Position numbers and translations under genes: made by a program
Shown: in pieces, positions 1 through 9,853 of the stretch
Layout of the letters: every line of letters begins with the position of its first letter
How positions within the stretch are numbered: position 1 is the stretch's first letter
Assembly: GCF_007858185.1 (NCBI RefSeq)
Contig: NZ_VFES01000004.1
Coordinates: forward strand, 248,001-312,000
Direction: 5' to 3'
DNA: 64,000 bases
Source: Pseudomonas grimontii
GTDB taxonomy: Bacteria > Pseudomonadota > Gammaproteobacteria > Pseudomonadales > Pseudomonadaceae
Notes under the pieces: generated by a model
Told to the model about the DNA's origin: nothing
What the model saw: the letters and a program-made list of their open reading frames with translations, nothing else
Databases searched by the model: none

Positions 1-382
1 AGAGCGCCGCCAGCCCGCCGATGAACAGCGGTGTCGCGGTGTAGGTGGCAAAGGCCACGCAACGCGCCATGCTGGGGCTGGCGTCGTAGGTACGGGCCAT
101 CCAGTGAATGAACGCGCCCATTACCGCCACGCCGCCGAGCATGGCCGCGTACGACATGAGGGTCATCCACAGCGCACTTTCCTGGGTCAACATGACCGGC
201 GCGCGGTTGCCGATGACCCAGCCGACCTGGGTGGTACCGATAAACGCTGATACGGCGGGGATCGCCGCGAGAATCAGGGTGTGAGTGAGGTACATGTGGC
301 CGATGCTTTCTTCTTTATCGCCACGAATTTCCCGCCATTCCTGGTCGGGATGGGTAAACAGCCCCACGACGTGATGGATCAT
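1..382 (-). CDS. YIP1-family inner membrane protein, partial
   Basis: The gene runs leftward off the window; only the first ~127 codons are present. I chose the ATG at 380-382, which begins MIHHVVGLFTHPDQEW. The visible part has a short cytoplasmic N-terminus rich in charged residues (EIRGDKEESIGH), then hydrophobic stretches at about residues 33-52 and 75-97, and the start of a third at the edge. This pattern matches the YIP1/YohC-type multi-pass inner membrane family; no substrate or reaction is known for most members. It is divergent from ttcA with 264 bp between them. The family call is from sequence resemblance only, and the C-terminal half cannot be assessed. Confidence 0.75.
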   Translation of the reverse strand, partial: MIHHVVGLFTHPDQEWREIRGDKEESIGHMYLTHTLILAAIPAVSAFIGTTQVGWVIGNRAPVMLTQESALWMTLMSYAAMLGGVAVMGAFIHWMARTYDASPSMARCVAFATYTATPLFIGGLAAL

Positions 383-646
383 GCCAGTCACTCCTGTCGT
401 TATTACCATCGCCCCCCATCGGAGCGCCCACGGGCCAAATGGCCACAAAGGTCTGGATATATGTGTGCGACCTCAAGTCGCAGTATAGGAAGGGATGACC
501 GGAATAACTGTAGGGCCTTTAGAGCAAATTGCGCTGTAAACAGGGGTCCTAATCGCGGCGGGGTCTTTTACTGTTAGCCCTTTAGCTGTTTTTTTTGCGT
601 AAAATACCCGGCTTTTCGTCACACACCTCCTGCGGATCCAAGCGCC

Positions 647-1471
647 ATGGGCACTCTTACGGTCAACCAGAACAAACTGCAAAAACGCCTGCGCCGCCTG
701 GCCGGTGAGGCGGTCGCCGATTTCAACATGATCGAGGACGGCGACAAGGTCATGGTCTGCCTCTCCGGCGGCAAAGACAGCTACACCATGCTCGACGTGC
801 TGTTGCACCTGCAAAAGGTCGCGCCGATCAAGTTCGAGATCGTTGCCGTCAACATGGACCAGAAACAACCGGGCTTCCCCGAGCACGTGCTGCCTGCGTA
901 CTTGAAGGCGCTGGGCGTTGAGTACCACATCGTCGAAAAAGACACCTACTCGGTGGTCAAGGAACTGGTTCCTGAAGGCAAGACCACCTGCTCGTTATGC
1001 TCGCGCCTGCGCCGTGGCACGCTCTACACCTTTGCCGATGAGATCGGTGCAACCAAGATGGCCCTGGGTCACCACCGCGACGATATTGTCGAGACCTTCT
1101 TCCTCAATATGTTCTTCAACGGCTCGCTCAAGGCCATGCCGCCCAAGCTGCGTGCCGATGACGGGCGCAACGTGGTGATCCGCCCGCTGGCGTATTGCAA
1201 CGAGAAGGACATCCAGGCCTACTCCGACCTCAAGCAATTCCCGATCATCCCGTGCAACCTGTGCGGCTCCCAGGAAAACCTGCAGCGCCAGGTGGTCAAG
1301 GAAATGCTGGTGGATTGGGAGCGCAAGACCCCCGGGCGTACCGAAAGTATCTTCCGCAGCCTGCAGAACGTGCAGCCGTCGCAATTGGCCGACCGCAACC
1401 TGTTCGACTTCACCAGCCTGAAAATTGATGAGACTGCCGCGTCGCGCTTCGTCAATGTTGTGAACCTCTGA
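647..1471 (+). CDS. ttcA: tRNA 2-thiocytidine(32) synthetase TtcA
   Basis: TtcA is the cytoplasmic enzyme that replaces the C2 oxygen of cytidine 32 in certain tRNAs with sulfur, using ATP to adenylate the base. The 274-residue product has the PP-loop ATPase motif SGGKDS near residue 40 and two CxxC pairs (CSLC near residue 122 and CNLC near 203) that in this family hold an iron-sulfur cluster. Length is normal for the family. The ATG at 647 lies just upstream of the conserved [18 protein letters not shown] start. It stands alone, followed by a probable terminator, and precedes a DNA glycosylase-like gene. No Anr/FNR box is evident upstream. Confidence 0.95.
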   Translation: MGTLTVNQNKLQKRLRRLAGEAVADFNMIEDGDKVMVCLSGGKDSYTMLDVLLHLQKVAPIKFEIVAVNMDQKQPGFPEHVLPAYLKALGVEYHIVEKDTYSVVKELVPEGKTTCSLCSRLRRGTLYTFADEIGATKMALGHHRDDIVETFFLNMFFNGSLKAMPPKLRADDGRNVVIRPLAYCNEKDIQAYSDLKQFPIIPCNLCGSQENLQRQVVKEMLVDWERKTPGRTESIFRSLQNVQPSQLADRNLFDFTSLKIDETAASRFVNVVNL

Positions 1472-1490
1472 GCTCATTCAACGCTCTGAC

Positions 1491-1516
1491 ACACGGCGCT
1501 TGCGGGCGCCGTTTTC
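1491..1516 (+). terminator. Probable intrinsic terminator after ttcA
   Basis: A GC-rich stem (ACGGCGC pairing with GCGCCGT) closes a short loop and is followed by TTTTC, about 20 bp after the ttcA stop. It would separate ttcA from the glycosylase-like gene. Confidence 0.65.
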
Positions 1517-1551
1517 AATTCAATTGCCAGCATTCAACAGCAGGAGAGGGC

Positions 1552-2223
1552 ATGCGTGATTACAAGTGGCTGCACGAATACTGTCTGAACCGCTTCGGTT
1601 CAGCGGCCGAGCTGGACGCCCACCTGCCGGTGCCCAAGACTCCGGCGCAGTTACGCAAGATCAGTGATGATCGCTACCTGTCGACCTTGGCGCTGCGCGT
1701 GTTTCGCGCGGGCTTGAAACACAGCGTGGTGGATGCCAAGTGGCCGGCGTTCGAGCAAGTGTTCTTCGGCTTCGACCCGGAAAAAGTCGTGCTGATGGGC
1801 GCTGAGCATCTTGAGCGCCTGATGCAGGACACGCGCATCATCCGTCACCTGGGCAAGCTCAAGAGCGTGCCGCGCAATGCGCAGATGATCCTGGATATCG
1901 AGCAGGAAAAAGGCAGCTTCGGCGCATTTATCGCTGACTGGCCGGTGACCGATATCGTTGGGTTATGGAAATACCTGAGCAAGCACGGTCATCAGCTGGG
2001 CGGGCTGTCGGCACCGCGCTTCTTGCGGATGGTGGGCAAGGATACCTTTGTGCCGAGCTACGACGTGGTCGCGGCATTGAATGCGCAGAAGATTGTCGAC
2101 AAGGCGCCAACCAGCCTGCGCGACCTGGCGACGGTGCAGGCCGCGTTCAACCAGTGGCATGCCGAAAGTGGACGGCCGATGTGCCAGCTGTCGATGATGC
2201 TGGCGTACACCGTCAACCATTGA
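1552..2223 (+). CDS. DNA-3-methyladenine glycosylase I (Tag) superfamily protein
   Basis: This 223-residue protein belongs to the Tag-like helix-hairpin-helix DNA glycosylases, which excise alkylated bases. The central block (LRVFRAGLKHSVVDAKWPAF, then FDPEKV and an RLMQDTRIIR-like helix, residues ~45-105) is the part that resembles Tag. The classical Tag N-terminus with its zinc-binding Cys/His and the C-terminal HxxxC zinc ligands are not visible, so this is a divergent member and its activity may differ. The start at 1552 has a good upstream AGGAG. The gene is monocistronic and converges on the DUF2069/wrbA/arsC operon, with a perfect hairpin between them. Confidence 0.8.
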   Translation: MRDYKWLHEYCLNRFGSAAELDAHLPVPKTPAQLRKISDDRYLSTLALRVFRAGLKHSVVDAKWPAFEQVFFGFDPEKVVLMGAEHLERLMQDTRIIRHLGKLKSVPRNAQMILDIEQEKGSFGAFIADWPVTDIVGLWKYLSKHGHQLGGLSAPRFLRMVGKDTFVPSYDVVAALNAQKIVDKAPTSLRDLATVQAAFNQWHAESGRPMCQLSMMLAYTVNH

Positions 2224-2234
2224 CCGGGGTCTAT

Positions 2235-2260
2235 TGTGTGGCGAGCAGGCTCGCCACACA
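2235..2260. terminator. Convergent hairpin (12-bp perfect stem)
   Basis: TGTGTGGCGAGC and its exact complement are separated by only two bases, exactly between the convergent Tag-like gene and the DUF2069 gene. There is no strong T-run, so it may be a REP-like palindrome serving as a bidirectional 3'-end barrier rather than a classical terminator. Confidence 0.55.
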
Positions 2261-2261
2261 G

Positions 2262-3614
<1,353 letters not shown>

Positions 3615-3729
3615 GTGCGGGTCGCATCTTGCGTAAGGTGGCGGGTATTCTACCCGCGCGGCGTCCTGTCCTTAAACCGTAAGAGGCGATAGGTCGCAGC
3701 CAACGTTCATTTTTGCGAAGGATTACCCC

Positions 3730-4191
3730 ATGACAAGGCGACTGATCGGTGCATTGGCGATCATCACAACCCTGCTGCTCAGCGGCTGCGGCAATGACTA
3801 CGGCGTTGACCAGTACGGCCAGAAGGTCGCGGCCGAGCGCCTGGACAAACAGTGGCTGGTGGTTAACTACTGGGCGGAATGGTGTGGCCCGTGCCGCACG
3901 GAAATCCCTGAACTCAACGCCCTGGCGGAACAGTTGAAGGGGCAGGGTGTGGGGGTGTTCGGGGTTAACTTCGACAATGTGCAGGGTGCAGAGCTGAAAG
4001 AAGCCAGCGACAAGCTGGGGATCAAGTTCACCGTGCTGGCACAGAACCCGGATGGGATCTTCGACATTCCGCGCAGCGAAGCATTGCCGGTGACCTACAT
4101 CATCGATGACAAGGGTAAGGTGCGCGAGCAGTTGATGGGTGAGCAGACGGCGGAAGGGGTGCTGGCCAAACTCAAGGCCTTGCGCGGCTAG
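3730..4191 (+). CDS. TlpA-like thioredoxin lipoprotein
   Basis: This 153-residue exported redox protein has a lipoprotein signal peptide with lipobox LLSGC, giving acylated Cys20. A thioredoxin fold follows with the active site WCGPC (Cys52 and Cys55) and the TlpA/ResA-like NFDNVQG segment. A cis-Pro region is visible at EALPVTYIIDD. It probably faces the periplasm from a membrane and reduces thiols, for example in cytochrome maturation or repair of oxidised proteins; the partner is not identifiable here. AAGGA lies upstream of the ATG at 3730. It is a single gene, divergent from arsC. Confidence 0.88.
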   Translation: MTRRLIGALAIITTLLLSGCGNDYGVDQYGQKVAAERLDKQWLVVNYWAEWCGPCRTEIPELNALAEQLKGQGVGVFGVNFDNVQGAELKEASDKLGIKFTVLAQNPDGIFDIPRSEALPVTYIIDDKGKVREQLMGEQTAEGVLAKLKALRG

Positions 4192-4239
4192 AGTTGTCCC
4201 CTCCCACATTCGGGTCCCATCAATCCACAGATTGGGGAA

Positions 4240-4644
4240 TCAGCCTTCTTCAAGCCACAGGCGAATCGGCTTGCCCTCGGCCGGCCAGAAGCGGGTCTGC
4301 TCGATCGGCGAGATGTCCCAGCGCTGTACGCCTTGCAGGGCCTGGAAGAAGCGCTGTTCCTGCTCCATCAAGGCCTCGGCGCAGAGCTTGCGGGTGCTGC
4401 CGAGCTTGCCGAAGCTGAGCTTTTCACCCTCGACGGTGTACGGCGCGAACCAGTGGTTGCAACCGCCATTGCCGTAGGCACGCCCATCGGCGCCGAGGGT
4501 GACGGTCAGGTGTGCGTAATCCATCAGCGGCCGCTCACCAATCCATTCCACCACGTAACTGTGATCCTGCTTGAGCTTGACCGCATCACCGGCGCAGCCA
4601 CTCAGGGCCGCACCGACGGCGGCGAGCAGAAGCAGGCCTTTCAT
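4240..4644 (-). CDS. META-domain (HslJ-like) lipoprotein
   Basis: This 134-residue lipoprotein has the signal MKGLLLLAAVGAALSGC (lipidated Cys17) followed by a META domain: the LTVTLGADGRAYGNGGCNHW block, then a LCAEALMEQEQRFFQAL helix and a final strand. HslJ/META proteins are envelope-associated and linked to heat or antibiotic tolerance, without an established biochemical role. I start it at the ATG at 4642-4644, which overlaps the stop of the upstream zinc-ribbon gene in an ATGA arrangement. The in-frame ATG 18 bp earlier (MPEGRA) would add residues before a perfect signal peptide and is less likely. Confidence 0.85.
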   Translation of the reverse strand: MKGLLLLAAVGAALSGCAGDAVKLKQDHSYVVEWIGERPLMDYAHLTVTLGADGRAYGNGGCNHWFAPYTVEGEKLSFGKLGSTRKLCAEALMEQEQRFFQALQGVQRWDISPIEQTRFWPAEGKPIRLWLEEG

Positions 4645-5081
4645 TGCCCGGCCTTCTGGCATTTCGGGCAGCGGTGCTTGTCGCCTTCGCTGGCCCAGCC
4701 CAGCTCGGCAATGCGCGCGTTGGCGGCCGGTTGCAGCGGCTCCTTGGTCAACTTGGTTTCCACCGCGAATTCAAACTCCAGCACAGTGTCGCAGCTGTCG
4801 CAGTTGACCTTCCAGGTGTGAATCTCCAGCTCGCCGAACTTCGGCCCGCGGGCCATGGCGACCCACTGGCCTGCAGGGCGGATGGAATAGCGTGCGTCAC
4901 CTTCGACGGTAAGGCGCATGGACAAGGTTTTACTGCCGCGCAGGGTGACGATCAGCACGTCGTCATGCTTGATCGAACCACCGTTGCCGGTGACCTGGTA
5001 ACGGCCCGGCACCAGGGCGCGGCATTCGATCAGGGTGTGTTGCGGGCTCAGCAAGCTGAAGCGGAAATCGTGTTCGGCCAT
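4641..5081 (-). CDS. Hypothetical protein with two CxxC zinc-ribbon knuckles
   Basis: This 146-residue protein is conserved in appearance but has no function I recognise. It begins MAEHDFRFSLLSPQHTL, has a beta-rich N-terminal part, then cysteine pairs CDSC (near residue 83) and CPKC (near 138) that would form a zinc ribbon. The start at 5081 follows GGAGGATCC; an upstream ATG exists but has no ribosome site. It overlaps the META lipoprotein gene by 4 bp, so the two are translationally coupled. They lie downstream of ldhA, 71 bp away. No signal peptide, so it is probably cytoplasmic. Confidence 0.75.
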   Translation of the reverse strand: MAEHDFRFSLLSPQHTLIECRALVPGRYQVTGNGGSIKHDDVLIVTLRGSKTLSMRLTVEGDARYSIRPAGQWVAMARGPKFGELEIHTWKVNCDSCDTVLEFEFAVETKLTKEPLQPAANARIAELGWASEGDKHRCPKCQKAGQ

Positions 5082-5152
5082 GGATCCTCCAAATAGGCGC
5101 GGCATCCTATCACGGGTGCCCGCTGATCATGAGCCTGGTATGTGACCGCTGA

Positions 5153-6142
5153 TCATCCTTCGACGAGGTTCTGCGCCCGGCCATCGGCCCACGCCGCAAT
5201 ATTGGTCAGAGTGGTGCCGGCAATCGCCGCGAGGGCCTCGCGGGTGAGGAACGCCTGGTGCGCGGTGATGATCACGTTGGGGAAGGTCAGCAGGCGCGCA
5301 AGTACGTCGTCCTGCAGGGGCAGGTCGGAGCGGTCCTCGAAAAACAGCTGGGCTTCTTCCTCATACACATCCAGCCCCAGGTAGCCGAGTTGGCCGTCCT
5401 TGAGCGCTTCGATCAGCGCCGGCGTGTCCACCAGGCCACCGCGACCGGTGTTGATCAGCATGGCGCCGGGCTGCATCTGCGCCAGGGAACGTGCGTTGAT
5501 CAAGTGCTTGCTGTCGGCGGTCAGCGGGCAGTGCAGGCTGATGATCTGCGCCTGGGCCAAGAGCTCTGGCAGGCTCACATAGTCAGCGCCGAGGGCCTGG
5601 ACCTGCGGGTTGGGGAACGGGTCGTAGGCGAGCAGCCGGCAACCGAAGCCCGTCATGATCCTGGCGAACGTGGCGCCGATCTGGCCGGTGCCGACCACGC
5701 CGACGGTCTTGCCCACCAGGTCAAAACCGGTGAGGCCATGCAGGCTGAAATCGCCGTCGCGGGTGCGGTTGTAGGCGCGGTGCAGGCGGCGGTTGAGGGC
5801 AAGGATCAGGGCCACCGCATGTTCGGCGACCGCGTGGGGCGAATAGGCCGGGACACGTACGATGGTCAGGCCCAGGCGTTTGGCGGCAGGCAGGTCCACA
5901 TGGTTGTAACCGGCCGAACGCAGCGCGATCAACCGCGTGCCGCCCTTGGCCAGGTGTTCCAGCACCGGGGCACTGAGGTCATCGTTGATAAAGGCGCAGA
6001 CCACCTCGTGGTGTTCGGCCAGGGCGACGGTGTCGAGGTTGAGCCGGGCGGGTTGGAATTGCAGTTCCAGGCCGCGCGGCAAGGGTTCGCCGAGGAAACT
6101 GTCGCGGTCGTAGGCCTGGCTGCTGAAAATAATCACGCGCAT
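5153..6142 (-). CDS. ldhA: D-lactate dehydrogenase / 2-hydroxyacid dehydrogenase LdhA
   Basis: This 329-residue fermentative-type NAD-dependent D-2-hydroxyacid dehydrogenase interconverts pyruvate and D-lactate. The Rossmann motif VGVVGTGQIGATFARI (residues ~147-162) follows a substrate domain with SAGYNHVDL. Catalytic Arg (NTGRGGLVD), Glu (DVYEEE) and His (ITAHQAF) positions are all present. I start at the second ATG (MRVIIFSSQAYD) by analogy with P. aeruginosa LdhA; the ORF has one extra Met. It lies 60 bp downstream of gacS on the same strand, the arrangement known in other pseudomonads, but need not share its function. Confidence 0.92.
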   Translation of the reverse strand: MRVIIFSSQAYDRDSFLGEPLPRGLELQFQPARLNLDTVALAEHHEVVCAFINDDLSAPVLEHLAKGGTRLIALRSAGYNHVDLPAAKRLGLTIVRVPAYSPHAVAEHAVALILALNRRLHRAYNRTRDGDFSLHGLTGFDLVGKTVGVVGTGQIGATFARIMTGFGCRLLAYDPFPNPQVQALGADYVSLPELLAQAQIISLHCPLTADSKHLINARSLAQMQPGAMLINTGRGGLVDTPALIEALKDGQLGYLGLDVYEEEAQLFFEDRSDLPLQDDVLARLLTFPNVIITAHQAFLTREALAAIAGTTLTNIAAWADGRAQNLVEG

Positions 6143-6202
6143 CAAAAAGCTCCCTGCAATTTACGAGTAACAAACATGCGCCTCCCTCCTATCAAATCAG
6201 GC

Positions 6203-8956
6203 TCAGACGCTGACCCGCGCTTCACTGGCCAGCCGTGCGATGGCCATGTCCAGCTCGTCCAGCGCGGTCATGGCCCTGGCGTCGTCCTGCTTGAGCAGGG
6301 TTTCGGCGCGTTGGCAGGCGGCGCGCAGTTGCGGCACGCCACAGTAGCGGGTGGCGCCGTGCAGGCGGTGGACGCGTTCGATCAGGGCCAGGTTGTCTTT
6401 GGCGTCGCGGGCGACGTGAATGGCCTGACGGTCGGCTTCCAGGGAGGCCAGCAGCATGGCCAGCATGTCGGCCGCCAGGTCGGTCTTGCCGGCGGCCAGG
6501 CGCAGGCCTTCCTCGTGGTCCAGCACCGGCAATTGCACGCCTGGGCCCAGGCCTTCGACGGCGCGCTCCGGCACCTGGTTGCGCAGGGCCAGGCCGGTCC
6601 ATTTCAGCACCACTTGGGCCAGTTGCCGTTCGCTGATGGGTTTGGTCAGGTAATCATCCATACCGCTTTGCAGCAAGGCGCGCTTTTCGTTGGCCATGGC
6701 ATGGGCGGTGAGGGCGACCACCGGCAACGGCGTGCCATGGCGCTCGCTTTCCCACTGGCGGATCGCCTCGGTGCTCTGGCGCCCGTCCATGCCGGGCATT
6801 TGCACGTCCATCAGCACCAGGTCGAAGGTGTCCTGTTTCACCGCGTCGACCGCTGCGTAACCGCTTTCCACTGCTCGTACCTGCGCGCCCATGTCTTCCA
6901 GCAGGGTCTGCACCAACAACAGGTTTGCCGGGTTGTCGTCGACACACAGCACACGCGGAGCACGGCTGGACAATGGCTCGCCCGGTTCACTGCGTGACGG
7001 CCGCGGGCTGATCAGGTCGGACAGGGCACGGCGCAGCTTACGGGTACACGCCGGCTTGGCCTGCAACTGGCTGTTGGGGTTGGGCACCGACTCGTTGAAC
7101 AGCATCTGTTCGGTGGTGGGGCACAACACCAGCACTTTGCAACCCAGGTGTTCGAGGTCCCACAGGTGCTGGTTGAGGCGCTCGGGCGGAATATCGTTGG
7201 CGGTGACGCCGAGTACCGCCAGGTCGATAGCCTGCTCGGTCTGGTGAGCGCTGGTGATACCGTTGGTCAGGCTTTCCAGGGTATTGAACGGCGTCACTTC
7301 CAGGCCACAATCTTCCAATTGGTGTTGCAGGGCCTGGCGCGCCAGTTCGTGGTTTTCCAGCACCGCCACGCGATGGCCCAGCAGCGGCGCGCAGGGCAGG
7401 TCTTCGACGTCGTCGCGGGTCTTGGGCAGGTTCAGGCTGATCCAGAATTCAGAGCCTTCGCCCGGCGTGCTGTCGACGCCGATTTCACCGCCCATCTGTT
7501 CGATCAAGCGCTTGGAAATCACCAGGCCCAGCCCCGTGCCGCCGGGTTGGCGCGACAGTGAGTTATCGGCTTGGCTGAACGCCTGGAACAACGCGCGCAC
7601 ATCCTGGCTGGACAGGCCGATGCCGGTGTCCTGCACGCTGATGCGCAGTTGCACGCTGTCTTCCTGTTCGTCCTCGACCATCGCCCGGGCGACGATGGTG
7701 CCTTCGCGGGTGAACTTGATCGCGTTGCTGATCAGGTTGGTCAGGATCTGCTTGAGCCGCAGCGGGTCGCCCACCAGCGCCAGCGGCGTGTCGCGGTAGA
7801 CCAGGCTCACCAGTTCCAGCTGCTTGGCATGGGCGGCGGGGGCGAGGATGGTGAGGGTGTCTTGCAGCAAATCCCGCAGGTTGAAGGGGATGCTGTCGAG
7901 TACCAGCTTGCCGGCCTCGATCTTCGAGAAGTCGAGGATCTCGTTGATGATGCCGAGCAGATTGTCGGCGGATTTTTCGATGGTGCCCAGGTAATCCAGT
8001 TGGCGCGGGGTCAACTCGCTTTTTTGCAGCAGGTGGGTAAAGCCGAGTATGCCGTTGAGCGGGGTGCGGATTTCATGGCTCATGTTCGCCAGGAACTCGG
8101 ACTTGATTCGACTGGCCTCCAGGGCCTCCTTGCGCGCCAGGTCCAGTTCGATGTTCTGGATTTCGATGGTTTCCAGGTTCTGGCGCACGTCTTCGGTGGC
8201 CTGGTCGATGCTGTGCTGCAATTCTTCCTGGGCGTTTTGCAGGGTTTCGGCCATGCGGTTGATGCCCGAGGCGAGCTGATCCAGCTCCTGGCTGCCCAAG
8301 GGTGGCAAGCGGGTTTCCAGGTTGCCGTCCTTGAGCTGGGCCACCGCTTGTTTGATCAGGCCAATCGGCGCGTTGATCGTACGGCTGATGCGCAGGGCCA
8401 GGGCTGCGGTGCAGATCAGCCCGATGGCAATCAACAACAGGCTGGCGAACAGGCTGCGATAGCCGCGCAGCAACATGCCGTTGTGGGACAACTCCACCTC
8501 GACCCAACCGAGCAGGCGATCGGCTTCATCGGGGATCAAATCGCCCGCCAGGTTGCGATGGCGACCAAACACCGGCAGCAGGTAGCGCGTGGCGTCGTTG
8601 CCGGTGCGCTGCAACAAGTGGGAACTGTTGCCGACCGGCGGCTGGTTGAGCATGGTCGGACCCGCGTGGGCGAGGGGCGCGCGGTCCGGCGCGAGGAACG
8701 CCACGGTACGCACGTCCGTCTGTTCCAGGGATTGGGTGGCGATACGCTCCAACAGATCGGTGTTCCTGCTGCTCATGGCGGGAGCCACCAGAGGCGCCAG
8801 TTGCTCGGCGATCATTTCGCCGCGTTGCAGCAGTTGGGCCTGCAACTCCGAGAGCTGCATCCAGGTGAAGTACCCCCCCAACAACAAGGCCATCAGGCTG
8901 GTTGGTAATAAGGTCAGCAACAGTACGCGGCCTTTTATCCCCATTCTTCTAAGCAC
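6203..8956 (-). CDS. gacS: Hybrid sensor histidine kinase GacS (LemA/BarA family)
   Basis: GacS senses endogenous signals and phosphorylates GacA, which drives the Rsm small RNAs and so secondary metabolism, biofilm and exoproduct genes. The 917-residue protein has a first TM helix at ~10-30, a periplasmic loop to ~165, a second TM at ~168-190 and a HAMP region to ~245. The kinase domain has phospho-acceptor His294 in [12 protein letters not shown] and an ATP site with DTGIGL and GGTGLGL. A degenerate receiver lies at ~525-635, a true receiver has Asp717 ([11 protein letters not shown]), and the C-terminal HPt domain has His863 ([13 protein letters not shown]). All phosphorelay residues are intact. 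gacA is not in the window. Confidence 0.97.
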   Translation of the reverse strand: MLRRMGIKGRVLLLTLLPTSLMALLLGGYFTWMQLSELQAQLLQRGEMIAEQLAPLVAPAMSSRNTDLLERIATQSLEQTDVRTVAFLAPDRAPLAHAGPTMLNQPPVGNSSHLLQRTGNDATRYLLPVFGRHRNLAGDLIPDEADRLLGWVEVELSHNGMLLRGYRSLFASLLLIAIGLICTAALALRISRTINAPIGLIKQAVAQLKDGNLETRLPPLGSQELDQLASGINRMAETLQNAQEELQHSIDQATEDVRQNLETIEIQNIELDLARKEALEASRIKSEFLANMSHEIRTPLNGILGFTHLLQKSELTPRQLDYLGTIEKSADNLLGIINEILDFSKIEAGKLVLDSIPFNLRDLLQDTLTILAPAAHAKQLELVSLVYRDTPLALVGDPLRLKQILTNLISNAIKFTREGTIVARAMVEDEQEDSVQLRISVQDTGIGLSSQDVRALFQAFSQADNSLSRQPGGTGLGLVISKRLIEQMGGEIGVDSTPGEGSEFWISLNLPKTRDDVEDLPCAPLLGHRVAVLENHELARQALQHQLEDCGLEVTPFNTLESLTNGITSAHQTEQAIDLAVLGVTANDIPPERLNQHLWDLEHLGCKVLVLCPTTEQMLFNESVPNPNSQLQAKPACTRKLRRALSDLISPRPSRSEPGEPLSSRAPRVLCVDDNPANLLLVQTLLEDMGAQVRAVESGYAAVDAVKQDTFDLVLMDVQMPGMDGRQSTEAIRQWESERHGTPLPVVALTAHAMANEKRALLQSGMDDYLTKPISERQLAQVVLKWTGLALRNQVPERAVEGLGPGVQLPVLDHEEGLRLAAGKTDLAADMLAMLLASLEADRQAIHVARDAKDNLALIERVHRLHGATRYCGVPQLRAACQRAETLLKQDDARAMTALDELDMAIARLASEARVSV

Positions 8957-9202
8957 GCCACTCTCCTGCTACCACACTGATATCAATCTTCCACGCGGGC
9001 ATCCGGCCCGCGCCACCTGCGCAGTGTAGCCATTTGCGCGGTCTGGAATCTTGCAAATTCATCACAGGGGGCAGTCTTCGGACCATTTGATGCCAGGTAG
9101 CGACGGCCTGTGGCGGGGTTATCTTGAATAATCACTCATGGAGAAAACGTGCTTTGAAAAGGGTTGGCCAGTGTGTATCTGTCCTGGCGGGCGTGTTGAA
9201 CT

Positions 9203-9718
9203 TCAACCGCGCCGCTGTTTGCGCTTTTTCCACTGGTGCGCGACCCACCAGCGCCAGTAACCCATGGTCAGGCAATAGGCCAATGCGCCCAACACGAGCC
9301 CCAACACCACCGAGCCCAGCAGGAAGGGCTGCCACAGCGTGCTCAGCTGGCCGCTGATCCACTCCCAGGTCAGGTCGTCGGGCAGGCTGCGCGGCGGCAC
9401 ATTCATCAGCCAGGCGCCGGTCATATAGGTGCAGATGAACACCACCGGCATGGTGATTGGGTTGGTCAGCCATACCAGACTGATGGCGATGGGCATGTTG
9501 CCGCGCACGGTGATCGCCAGCACTGCCGCCAGGAGCATCTGCAACGGGATCGGGATAAAAGCCGCGAACAAACCCACCGCCATGGCGCGTGCCACGGAGT
9601 GCCGATTCAGGTGCCAGAGGTTTGGGTCGTGCAGCAACGTGCCAAGAAACTGTAATGACTTGTGTTCCCTGATACTGGTTGGGTCGGGCATGTACCGTTT
9701 GAATAAGCGCCGGGGCAT
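9203..9718 (-). CDS. DUF2062 inner membrane protein
   Basis: This 171-residue protein has a basic N-terminus (MPRRLFKRYMPDPTSIREHK) followed by DUF2062 hallmarks: the HSVARAMAVGLFAAFIPIPL helix, the NMPIAISLVWLTNPITMP segment and two more membrane spans near 105-140. The biochemical function of the family is unknown. It is divergent from comEC (135 bp between starts) and lies upstream of gacS in the same direction, with 246 bp between them in which I see no gene. Confidence 0.85.
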   Translation of the reverse strand: MPRRLFKRYMPDPTSIREHKSLQFLGTLLHDPNLWHLNRHSVARAMAVGLFAAFIPIPLQMLLAAVLAITVRGNMPIAISLVWLTNPITMPVVFICTYMTGAWLMNVPPRSLPDDLTWEWISGQLSTLWQPFLLGSVVLGLVLGALAYCLTMGYWRWWVAHQWKKRKQRRG

Positions 9719-9853
9719 AAGGGGTCCAGGTCAGTTCGAGGGGCAAGTATGCCCGCATTCTATAAACAGAAAATTCAGACTTTGTGACAAAACATCATAG
9801 GACGCGCTGGGCACCCGTCTAAGACTGAGTGGATCACTTGAAAAGGAGGGTTC

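Noticed and set aside
382..646. Anr/FNR box upstream of ttcA
   Set aside because: No TTGAT-N4-ATCAA-like sequence could be found.
5258..6997. 579-codon plus-strand frame opposite ldhA and gacS
   Set aside because: Antisense to two certain genes; composition typical of GC-rich shadows.
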